NCBI GenBank assembly: GCA_913020255.1
Contig: CAJWAW010000025.1
Location: 1 to 9,628 of the forward strand
Direction of reading: 5' to 3'
Length of the DNA stretch: 9,628 bases
Source of the DNA: an uncultured Fidelibacterota bacterium
Lineage (GTDB): Bacteria > Marinisomatota > Marinisomatia > SCGC-AAA003-L08 > GCA-002707645
The position numbers and the translations under genes were made by a program. This document shows positions 1 through 6,191 of this stretch, one piece after another; positions within the stretch are counted from its first letter, which is position 1; the number at the start of each line of letters is the position of its first letter. The notes beneath the pieces are model-generated. The model worked only from the letters and a program-made list of their open reading frames with translations, was not told the DNA's origin and did no database searches.

Positions 1-1481
1 TCACTCCAATTAATAGTATTTGTCTGACGTCTCATGTATGCTTTCCAAGCATCAGAGCCAGACTCTCTACCACCACCAGTTTCTTTTTCACCTCCAAAAG
101 CACCACCAATTTCAGCTCCAGATGTTCCAATATTAACATTAGCAATTCCACAATCACTACCTCTAGCTGATAAAAACTTTTCAGAATTTTTAACATTATT
201 AGTAAAGATAGCTGATGATAAACCTTGAGGAACATCATTATGAATTTGTATAGCTTCATCTAAGCTATCATATTCCATTATATATAATATTGGAGCAAAT
301 GTTTCTTCTTTTATAATATTAAAATCACTTTTAACTCTAATAATAGTTGGCTCAACAAAAAAACCATCTTTATTTAAATTTTTACCACCACATAAAAGCT
401 CTCCACCTTCATCAATAGCTGCCTGAATTGCCTTAGAATAATCATCAACAGCTCCTTGATCAATTAAAGGTCCCATAAGTGTATTACTATCAAGTGGATT
501 ACCAATTTGAACCTGATTATATGCACTTACTAATTTATCAATTAAATTATCAATTAATGATGAATGAGCGATAATTCTCCTTGTAGATGTACATCTTTGA
601 CCTGCTGTTCCAACTGCACCAAAAGCAATTGCAGGAACAACTAAATCCATTGAAGCTGTTTCATCAACTATAATTGCATTATTTCCACCAAGTTCTAGTA
701 TTGTTTTACCTAATCTTTTTGCAACTTTCTGAGCAATATCAATACCCATTCTTGTAGATCCCGTAGCTGAGATGAGTGGAACACGCTTATCATTTACAAG
801 CCTATCTCCAATAACACTTCCACTACCAATAATTAAATTAAAGATGCCTTTATATCCATGATTTTCTAAAACTTTATTGCACATGTTTTGAACTGCAATG
901 GCTGTAAGAGGAGTTTTAGAAGATGGTTTCCATATTGAAACATTTCCACAAACAGCAGCGATAAATGAGTTCCAAGCCCAAACAGCAACTGGAAAATTAA
1001 ATGCTGAAATAATACCCACATTCCCAAGTGGATGCCACTGTTCATACATTCTATGATCAGAACGTTCAGAATGCATAGTCAAACCATATAATTGCCTAGA
1101 TAAGCCTACTGCAAAATCAGCAATATCAATCATTTCCTGAACCTCTCCATCACCTTCAGCCTTAATCTTTCCCATTTCTAAAGCTACTAAGCTTCCGAGT
1201 GCATCTTTATTTTTTCTTAATTCATTACCCATTTCAAAGATAAGTTGACCACGTATCGGAGCAGGCACTTTTCTCCAATCTAAAAAAGCTTTATTTGATG
1301 CATCTATAACTTTTTCATAATTAGATTCTGAACATTTATAAACACTTGCTATTTTTTCACCATTTGATGGGTTAATAGACTCAACAACTCCATCGTCCGT
1401 ATTTTCAATCCATCCTTCACCACCTACACAAGAACCAAAACTATGTTCTGAAATTGATAAACTTTCTAATATATCTTTCAT
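1..1481 (-). CDS. ALDH7-family aldehyde dehydrogenase (alpha-aminoadipic semialdehyde / piperideine-6-carboxylate dehydrogenase), 3' end cut by window edge
   Basis: The frame is open from an ATG at 1481 to the left edge (493 whole codons), with no stop inside the window. It matches antiquitin/ALDH7 proteins almost throughout. AFNFPVAVW (160-168) holds the oxyanion Asn162, and GSTRMG (241-246) is the NAD-binding turn. LELGGNNA (262-269) holds the general base Glu263, and [12 protein letters not shown] (291-302) the nucleophile Cys297. [20 protein letters not shown] lies at 454-473. Glu116 in GEVQE and Arg296 before the catalytic Cys correspond to residues that bind the substrate carboxylate in human ALDH7A1 (family knowledge). 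ALDH7 enzymes oxidise alpha-aminoadipic semialdehyde to alpha-aminoadipate with NAD+ in lysine catabolism. Related proteins run about 12-15 residues further, so only the tail is missing. The start follows an AAAAGGA ribosome site and lies 17 bases after the upstream membrane-protein gene, so it may be the last or a late gene of the operon. The family is sure; lysine catabolism is likely but not proven, since no other lysine gene is visible. Confidence 0.93.
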   Translation of the reverse strand, partial: MKDILESLSISEHSFGSCVGGEGWIENTDDGVVESINPSNGEKIASVYKCSESNYEKVIDASNKAFLDWRKVPAPIRGQLIFEMGNELRKNKDALGSLVALEMGKIKAEGDGEVQEMIDIADFAVGLSRQLYGLTMHSERSDHRMYEQWHPLGNVGIISAFNFPVAVWAWNSFIAAVCGNVSIWKPSSKTPLTAIAVQNMCNKVLENHGYKGIFNLIIGSGSVIGDRLVNDKRVPLISATGSTRMGIDIAQKVAKRLGKTILELGGNNAIIVDETASMDLVVPAIAFGAVGTAGQRCTSTRRIIAHSSLIDNLIDKLVSAYNQVQIGNPLDSNTLMGPLIDQGAVDDYSKAIQAAIDEGGELLCGGKNLNKDGFFVEPTIIRVKSDFNIIKEETFAPILYIMEYDSLDEAIQIHNDVPQGLSSAIFTNNVKNSEKFLSARGSDCGIANVNIGTSGAEIGGAFGGEKETGGGRESGSDAWKAYMRRQTNTINWS

Positions 1482-1486
1482 AAATA

Positions 1487-1493
1487 TCCTTTT
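1487..1493 (-). promoter_or_regulatory. Ribosome binding site of the ALDH7 gene
   Basis: On the minus strand AAAAGGA lies 5 bases before the ATG at 1481. This fixes that start and shows that the organism uses Shine-Dalgarno sites at least at some genes. Confidence 0.7.
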
Positions 1494-1498
1494 AAATT

Positions 1499-2227
1499 TT
1501 AAACTGTTTTCTCTTTATTCTCATCATTATACTTAAATGACCAAATTCCTAATACAACTATCATAACGACAAGAATAACAGGCGTTGAATAGTAATATTC
1601 AGGTTTACTAAATTCAATTAATTCTTCAAAACGTCCAATTAATAATGAGACTCTTCCCATAACAGCAAAGCCAAAAGATGCCCCAAATTTAATCATTAAA
1701 AAATAAATACCAATCCTACTAATTTTTCCAATAGTACCTGTATGTTCTTTTGAAAAGAAAAAATAAACAAGGCCACTTAAAACACCAATTAAAATAATTA
1801 TATCATTAATTATACTTGCATAAGTTCCCGATAAATCAATCATCGATGTCTGAATTTGTGTTAATAAATTTGAATTTAAAAAAACATAAAATTTTAAGCC
1901 AGCAGCCATTCCAACAATATAGGCAATAGATATTCTTGAAAGCCACTCATACTTTTTAGATAATCTAAATAGCATAAATATACCGAGTAAAAGAGGAAAT
2001 ACATAAATAATATCAAATTCAAATCCTGCTTTTACGTATGATGGAAATAATCGTCCAAATAAATTTGGCCATATTGTATCCCAAAACGTTATTGTAAATA
2101 TATATCCAGCAGAAACACCTACAAATATATGCTCTGCTGCTTTATAAAAAGGATTATCTCCATATAAATAACTAAAAATACTTAAAGTAAGAAGAACTAT
2201 AAACCAGATGCCAATTAATTCATACAT
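1499..2227 (-). CDS. Polytopic membrane protein (about 7 TM), unknown function, last member of the ATPase/membrane module
   Basis: A 242-residue protein I cannot name. About seven hydrophobic segments are visible, near residues 3-21, 33-50, 73-88, 98-115, 136-157, 169-190 and 213-231. Short charged loops separate them and the tail is charged and cytoplasmic-looking (NDENKEK). Residues that look constrained rather than merely hydrophobic are [18 protein letters not shown] (25-42), the Trp/Pro-rich [10 protein letters not shown] (48-57) and [13 protein letters not shown] (191-203). These would be expected to be family motifs. There is no transporter signature, nucleotide-binding site or catalytic motif that I recognise. 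The ATG overlaps the TAA of the upstream gene by one base (TAATG), and an AAGGAG ribosome site sits inside that gene's last codons, so the two are translationally coupled. It is probably a membrane subunit of the same assembly as its upstream neighbours. Confidence 0.85.
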   Translation of the reverse strand: MYELIGIWFIVLLTLSIFSYLYGDNPFYKAAEHIFVGVSAGYIFTITFWDTIWPNLFGRLFPSYVKAGFEFDIIYVFPLLLGIFMLFRLSKKYEWLSRISIAYIVGMAAGLKFYVFLNSNLLTQIQTSMIDLSGTYASIINDIIILIGVLSGLVYFFFSKEHTGTIGKISRIGIYFLMIKFGASFGFAVMGRVSLLIGRFEELIEFSKPEYYYSTPVILVVMIVVLGIWSFKYNDENKEKTV

Positions 2228-3129
2228 TAGCTATTTCTCCTTCTAACTAAATAATAAGAAATATTACCAAAAACAATAAAAACAACCATAAGCAAATGAG
2301 CAATTGATTGTGCAGACATTCTAGAGGTAGCACTTCCAGGTATAATAGAAACATCGTCATTAATAAATTTTCTATTAGGTGTATTGTTTAAATATTCAAA
2401 TACCATCTGCTCATATTCAGCTGCGCCAGGCATGCCAGCTAAGATACCTCTTATTTGACCAGATTCGACATAAGGAATAGCATCTGTTACCATAATTGAA
2501 GTACATCCAGATGTTAAAGGTACATTGTATTCATCACATGCATATTGGACCCATTCTGCGTTCCCTGGAACACCAGCAGATAAATCAACTACAAAATCAA
2601 AATCTGTTATGTTATGAACACCTTCCATCATTGGTATAGATTCTAATAAAGTATTATTAATATCCTGAGTATAAATAGATCTAATATCTGTTGCAATTCC
2701 TCTTATAACAATACTTCCTCCTGCTTTATAAGGAAAACTTACATAATCAATATGCTCTTTAACATCAAATAGCTGTGATTCAATAACCTCATCTAAAGCA
2801 TAATTTGCCATCATCAAACCTTCTGGCCACAATGGGATTGTATACACTTTAATACCTTTTGAAAATAAATGCTGTAAAATAGCAATTGACATTGGATGAA
2901 TTTCAGGCTTTGTACTTGCACCATATTCAAATGATAGTAAAACTCTATCACCCTCCTTCAAATTATTTAATTCATTAAATACTATCTTAGAATTATCAGT
3001 CGCTTTTATCGGAATATTTACCCAAGAAGGCTTCAATAATGGAATAAGTACTGATAATCCAATTAATAGAAATATATATCTTCTATCAATCTGTCCTAAT
3101 TTAATTAATATGCTTTTTATTTGATTCAT
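2227..3129 (-). CDS. Membrane-anchored protein with a large extracytoplasmic domain, unknown function
   Basis: A 300-residue protein of a family I cannot name with certainty. One hydrophobic segment lies near the N-terminus (about 18-32) and one near the C-terminus (about 277-294). Positive residues flank the cytoplasmic ends (K5, K10, R16R17; R296-R298 at the tail). By the positive-inside rule the roughly 240-residue middle domain therefore faces outside. That domain alternates hydrophobic strands and helices like a Rossmann-type alpha/beta fold (DRVLLSFEYG 61-70; IKVYTIPLWPEG 93-104; DFDFVVDLSAGVPGNAEW 176-193; GQIRGILAGMPGAAEYEQMV 224-243). The patches SAGVPG and LAGMPGAAEYE look functionally constrained. 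It overlaps both neighbours by one base (TAATG at each end), so it is tightly coupled to the 8-TM gene before it and the 7-TM gene after it. It could be an extracytoplasmic sensor or substrate-handling subunit; no enzyme class is evident. Confidence 0.85.
   Translation of the reverse strand: MNQIKSILIKLGQIDRRYIFLLIGLSVLIPLLKPSWVNIPIKATDNSKIVFNELNNLKEGDRVLLSFEYGASTKPEIHPMSIAILQHLFSKGIKVYTIPLWPEGLMMANYALDEVIESQLFDVKEHIDYVSFPYKAGGSIVIRGIATDIRSIYTQDINNTLLESIPMMEGVHNITDFDFVVDLSAGVPGNAEWVQYACDEYNVPLTSGCTSIMVTDAIPYVESGQIRGILAGMPGAAEYEQMVFEYLNNTPNRKFINDDVSIIPGSATSRMSAQSIAHLLMVVFIVFGNISYYLVRRRNS
2237..2242 (-). promoter_or_regulatory. Ribosome binding site of the 7-TM gene, embedded in the preceding coding region
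   Basis: AAGGAG lies 9 bases before the ATG at 2227. It is formed by the Arg codons AGA AGG AGA near the C-terminus of the upstream protein. It supports the chosen start and coupled translation. Confidence 0.7.
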
Positions 3130-3932
3130 TAATCACCTAAAATAGATTTTTCTCTACCAGTTATAATTCTATATGATTGTGCAATTGTTCCAAGCGCAAT
3201 TCCAATCATAATCGCTCTTGAGCCAGCCGTAGCTGGTACATTCATAATCCATTCTTGAAAATCAGGAATTTTAAATAAATTCAATTCTGTTAAATTGAAA
3301 TACATAATAATAAATGGTATTAAAACCATTGAAACAACTAAAGAATAAAATAAATTTTTCTTATTAGTAAATCTATATGCAATTAAAGAAAATATTAAAC
3401 AAATATACACTTCAAGTGACATCCACCATGGAATAAGCTGTCCAATTGGTACACGACCAATCATTAAAAATATACCTGAGATCAATAATAAAGTCGCTTC
3501 AAAGTTTCTAATTTTAAACGCTCTGTATGAAGCAGATGCAACAAAAAATGCTAACAATGCGAACATTGATGCACCCAGAGGTAAATAAATATTTTCAAAC
3601 ATCCAATAAAAAGCAGAACCTTCTTCCTTTAAATGAGGACCCATTTCAACTGGTGATCCATTGTAAATAAAACCAAACACTATCATTAAAAAAAATCCTA
3701 ATAATGTAAACAAACTATATCTCCAATGACTTCTTTTATTAACAATTTTATTCATATGAAGCTGTAATAAATTTATAACACCAAGAAAAGCAGCGAATCC
3801 AGCTATAATATCAAACCACTGAGTTGCATCATTATCAATAAAATCATTAAGAGGTGCATAATTGATGAAATGACCAGCTAATGCTAAAAAGCCAACAAAT
3901 ATAACTAAGAAATATGCTATTTGACGTTTCAC
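3129..3932 (-). CDS. Polytopic membrane protein (about 8 TM), unknown function
   Basis: A 267-residue integral membrane protein. Hydrophobic segments appear near 5-23, 40-58, 74-91, 115-137, 145-160, 172-188, 194-211 and 238-256. Basic clusters such as KIVNKRSHWRY (62-72) and FTNKKN (188-193) probably lie in cytoplasmic loops. The C-terminal portion, PATAGSRAIMIGIALGTIAQ (233-252) followed by SYRIITGREKSILGD, looks strongly conserved in style, with small residues in the last helix and a charged cytoplasmic end. It starts with GTG at 3932-3930, four bases inside the preceding gene (GTGA overlap). A possible AGGA lies about 13 bases upstream, so re-initiation by coupling is likelier than independent initiation. 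I do not recognise a transporter or enzyme family. Position and coupling place it as a membrane subunit beside the DUF6754-like protein and the extracytoplasmic-domain protein. Confidence 0.83.
   Translation of the reverse strand: MKRQIAYFLVIFVGFLALAGHFINYAPLNDFIDNDATQWFDIIAGFAAFLGVINLLQLHMNKIVNKRSHWRYSLFTLLGFFLMIVFGFIYNGSPVEMGPHLKEEGSAFYWMFENIYLPLGASMFALLAFFVASASYRAFKIRNFEATLLLISGIFLMIGRVPIGQLIPWWMSLEVYICLIFSLIAYRFTNKKNLFYSLVVSMVLIPFIIMYFNLTELNLFKIPDFQEWIMNVPATAGSRAIMIGIALGTIAQSYRIITGREKSILGD
3133..3138 (-). promoter_or_regulatory. Ribosome binding site of the bitopic protein gene, inside the preceding gene
   Basis: AGGTGA, made by the final Gly-Asp codons and the adjacent bases of the upstream 8-TM gene, sits 3-4 bases before the ATG at 3129. 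The spacing is short but supports that start and coupling across the TAATG overlap. Confidence 0.5.
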
Positions 3933-4807
3933 TTTATAATTTTAGTCCTAAATATTGTTGAGATATCAAAATCTATATATCCATATCCATTTAAAATTGA
4001 TGCTATAAACACTAGAATAATTAAAAGCATACACACTACTTTTACATAATCCTGACCTTTAATACTTCCAAGCATTTCAGGGCTACCAGAAAGATATGCA
4101 CTAGCTGCATAGAATTCTTCACCAATTAAAGTATAATCACAAGCTGTAACAAAAAATGGAATTTGGGATGATGATCCTGTCCCAGCAATTTGAATTGCTC
4201 CTATTGAATTTCCTGTTTCAGCAAGTATTAAAGATTCAGCATAAAACTTACCTTGAAAAAATATAGCAGCAGGCTTTTCACGTAGCATTATACCATTAAC
4301 TCCAGCAGCATAAGCAAATTGATCATCAGTTACATAATGAACCATGTCATCTCGATATAAATCAGGCCTTCCTTTTTTTAAATAAGATTCTTTACATGCT
4401 TCTTTTGCAGTTTCCATAACTATTGGAACACATACTGGGACATGAAGTTTTGACTCATATTCTGCAGTCATACCTGCTACATGTCCTAAAATAATCAAAC
4501 CTGATATAGTATCAATTTCATCTAAGCTAGATATTCCAGGAATATATAAAACTGGCTTGCCCATTTCAGTTGATCTTCCAACAGCTTCTTCCATAGCCTG
4601 TATAGCAGCTATAGGTCTCATATATATTTCTTCACCATTTTTTGCTTTTTCAATAAAATATTCAATTACAAAGCAAAGAATAACAACACATATAAATGTC
4701 ATTTCATTTCCATATAAGAAAATATTCAAATCAGTTCCCAATTGGACAGAAAAATATGAGACTATTATTAAAATTGGTAAAACAATATATTTAATGTATT
4801 TATTCAA
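3929..4807 (-). CDS. Membrane-anchored DUF6754-like protein, cytoplasmic alpha/beta domain
   Basis: A 292-residue protein that best fits, from memory, the uncharacterised family DUF6754; this was not checked by search. Two TM helices near 8-23 and 37-53 precede a cytoplasmic domain of about 200 residues, followed by one more TM at 255-273 and a short tail. Positive-inside charges (K3, K6; EKAKNGEE after TM2) support this topology. The domain has distinctive dense patches: MRPIAAIQAMEEAVGRSTEM (63-82), GKPVLYIPGI (83-92), YVTDDQFAYAAGVNG (158-172), FYAESLILAETGNSIGAIQI (188-207), CDYTLIGEEFYAASAYLSG (223-241) and GSIKGQDY (247-254). The start is TTG: an in-frame stop lies three codons upstream, and the first in-frame Met (M36) would discard TM1, so TTG at 4807-4805 is the best choice. 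It begins one base after the stop of the 82-residue gene and overlaps the next gene by 4 bases. The biochemical role is unknown. Confidence 0.85.
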   Translation of the reverse strand: MNKYIKYIVLPILIIVSYFSVQLGTDLNIFLYGNEMTFICVVILCFVIEYFIEKAKNGEEIYMRPIAAIQAMEEAVGRSTEMGKPVLYIPGISSLDEIDTISGLIILGHVAGMTAEYESKLHVPVCVPIVMETAKEACKESYLKKGRPDLYRDDMVHYVTDDQFAYAAGVNGIMLREKPAAIFFQGKFYAESLILAETGNSIGAIQIAGTGSSSQIPFFVTACDYTLIGEEFYAASAYLSGSPEMLGSIKGQDYVKVVCMLLIILVFIASILNGYGYIDFDISTIFRTKIIK

Positions 4808-4808
4808 A

Positions 4809-5057
4809 TTAATTTAATCGTTCGATTTCTGTTAATAAAAATTCTATATTGGATTTCTTATCAAGAATTTTCGTAAAATCATAATATTTTTGATTATTAA
4901 TAAAGCAAGTTGCTATAGGACCCAAAAAAACTAAAAACTGACTACCGATAAAAGAAATATATTTAGTACTTTCTAGAAAGAAAATCGCAGGTACTGACAT
5001 ACCTCTATTAACTATTTCTTCAGCTAAATTAGATATTATTTTTTGATCATTTGTCAC
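4809..5057 (-). CDS. Small conserved-looking protein, 82 aa, unknown function
   Basis: A short protein with an acidic amphipathic start (LAEEIVNRGMSVPAIFFLES, 11-30), a hydrophobic central segment (about 34-53, ISFIGSQFLVFLGPIATCFI) and a charged helical end (IEFLLTEIERLN). The core resembles a small hypothetical family that I recall only vaguely, with a pattern like VPAIFFLES...FIGSQ...GP. The central segment could be one membrane helix or a buried helix docking on a membrane partner. The start is GTG at 5057-5055: an in-frame TAA four codons upstream leaves no ATG alternative. There is no clear ribosome site. It sits 18 bases after the KOW-protein gene and one base before the TTG start of the DUF6754-like gene, so it is very probably a real, co-expressed small subunit. 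Confidence 0.82.
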   Translation of the reverse strand: MTNDQKIISNLAEEIVNRGMSVPAIFFLESTKYISFIGSQFLVFLGPIATCFINNQKYYDFTKILDKKSNIEFLLTEIERLN

Positions 5058-5075
5058 TATAATAAATTATAACAT

Positions 5076-6182
5076 TTAATCAGATAAAATAACTTCTAAA
5101 TTAGCTCTTGGAATAATTTCATATTCACCATCTTCAAATTTTATTTTTGCAACTCTTGAAAGTGTCTCCGTATTAATCTTAACTAAATCTGGAGGCAAAG
5201 CACTTACAGTGCCAATTTTTCCAAAATGTGGATTTCTAATTACTCTAACCTGAGATCCAATAGAAATAACTAAATCATCTTCATTAAAGCTATCATTTAT
5301 ATTTATATTATCATTAGAACTAATAATTATTTCAGGTCTTAATACTCCAGCTCTAATTTGTGTAGCGCCATTTATTGAGCAAAATTTATTATTATATTTC
5401 TTCAGCAAATTTAAAGTTTTATCTGCCATCTTCAAATTACCAAAACCCTCTGTAACAACAACTGTAGTAACCTCTTCCATACCTGTTATAGCAACACCTA
5501 GTGGATAACCCAATATTTTACTTAATGTCATATAATCTATTCCACCACATACAATACCCTTAGCACCTATTTCATTAGCCTTTTTATACGATTCATAAGA
5601 TAAATAGCTTTCTAAAACAATAATACTATCTTTACAATCTTCATTGATACCGACATCATTGACTTCGATTATTTTTAATATTCCTTTTTTCTCTCCACCA
5701 ACACCTATAATTCCCTGAATAAATGTACCTTTGGCTTTAATTTCAACACCTTCTTTATCAAATATTTTTGAAACTTTTCCAGATATATAAGCATCAATTT
5801 CAATAGGAAAAGGTGGTTCAGATATAATAGCTTGACCAGTAACATCTGAAATATTTTCAATTTTCCCATCTAATGGTGACTTTATTTCTGATTGAAAAAA
5901 TCCAAATAACCCTTTACTTTTAGCAATGATGTCACCCTTTTTAATATTTCCACCTACACTTACAAGCATACATGAACTAGTTTGATCTGGGTCAATATTT
6001 AATTGATTTGCAACATTTACCATTTGAACATTACCAGGTATTTCTGTAGAAGCAACAATACAATCAGAATTAACCTGTTCATCTTTATCTACATGAACCT
6101 TTCCTGATAGAGGTAATAATCTATCTTTAGATACTTCTGTCTTGTCTACAATTTTTAATCCTGGTGTATAAGATTTTGACAT
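5076..6182 (-). CDS. Barrel-sandwich (RnfC/lipoyl-like) plus C-terminal KOW domain protein, unknown function
   Basis: A 368-residue soluble protein with three visible parts. Residues about 20-130 look like a barrel-sandwich/lipoyl-type beta domain (VSVGGNIKKGDIIAKSKG 75-91, then IKSPLDGKIENISDVTG 100-116), similar to the N-terminal barrel of RnfC or to biotinyl/lipoyl hammerheads. Residues about 150-285 form an alpha/beta middle (KANEIGAKGIVCGGI 201-215, VVTEGFGNLKMADK 242-255, INGATQIRAGVLRPEII 270-286). Residues about 305-365 form a KOW-type module (IGSQVRVIRNPHFGKIGTVS 308-327, ending in IPRANLEVI), as in NusG or ribosomal L24. It lacks the ferredoxin cysteine motifs of true RnfC, and no biotinylation MKM or lipoylation DKA site is evident. 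The ATG lies 9 bases after the ATPase gene, with no clear Shine-Dalgarno, so coupling is likely. It is probably the partner of the GlmL-like ATPase; the role is not known. Confidence 0.85.
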   Translation of the reverse strand: MSKSYTPGLKIVDKTEVSKDRLLPLSGKVHVDKDEQVNSDCIVASTEIPGNVQMVNVANQLNIDPDQTSSCMLVSVGGNIKKGDIIAKSKGLFGFFQSEIKSPLDGKIENISDVTGQAIISEPPFPIEIDAYISGKVSKIFDKEGVEIKAKGTFIQGIIGVGGEKKGILKIIEVNDVGINEDCKDSIIVLESYLSYESYKKANEIGAKGIVCGGIDYMTLSKILGYPLGVAITGMEEVTTVVVTEGFGNLKMADKTLNLLKKYNNKFCSINGATQIRAGVLRPEIIISSNDNININDSFNEDDLVISIGSQVRVIRNPHFGKIGTVSALPPDLVKINTETLSRVAKIKFEDGEYEIIPRANLEVILSD

Positions 6183-6191
6183 AATTATATT

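Noticed and set aside
32..259. Minus-strand open frame of 75 codons inside the aldehyde dehydrogenase gene
   Set aside because: It is out of frame with the ALDH7 reading frame, which carries conserved C-terminal motifs through the same bases.
3280..3299. Inverted repeat TTCAATT-6-AATTGAA as a possible terminator or operator
   Set aside because: It lies inside the 8-TM gene, is purely AT-rich with no G+C stem or T tract in context, and such short palindromes are expected by chance at this composition.
4557..4817. Open frames on the plus strand (also at 34-228, 6689-6877 and 7741-7989)
   Set aside because: Each lies antisense to a well-supported minus-strand gene, shows no family motif, and has the composition expected of a reversed coding strand in AT-rich DNA.
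5076..6182. Calling the KOW protein RnfC of an Rnf electron-transport complex
   Set aside because: There are no CxxCxxCxxxC ferredoxin motifs and no Rnf neighbours (RnfA, B, D, E or G). Only the barrel-like N-terminal region is reminiscent.
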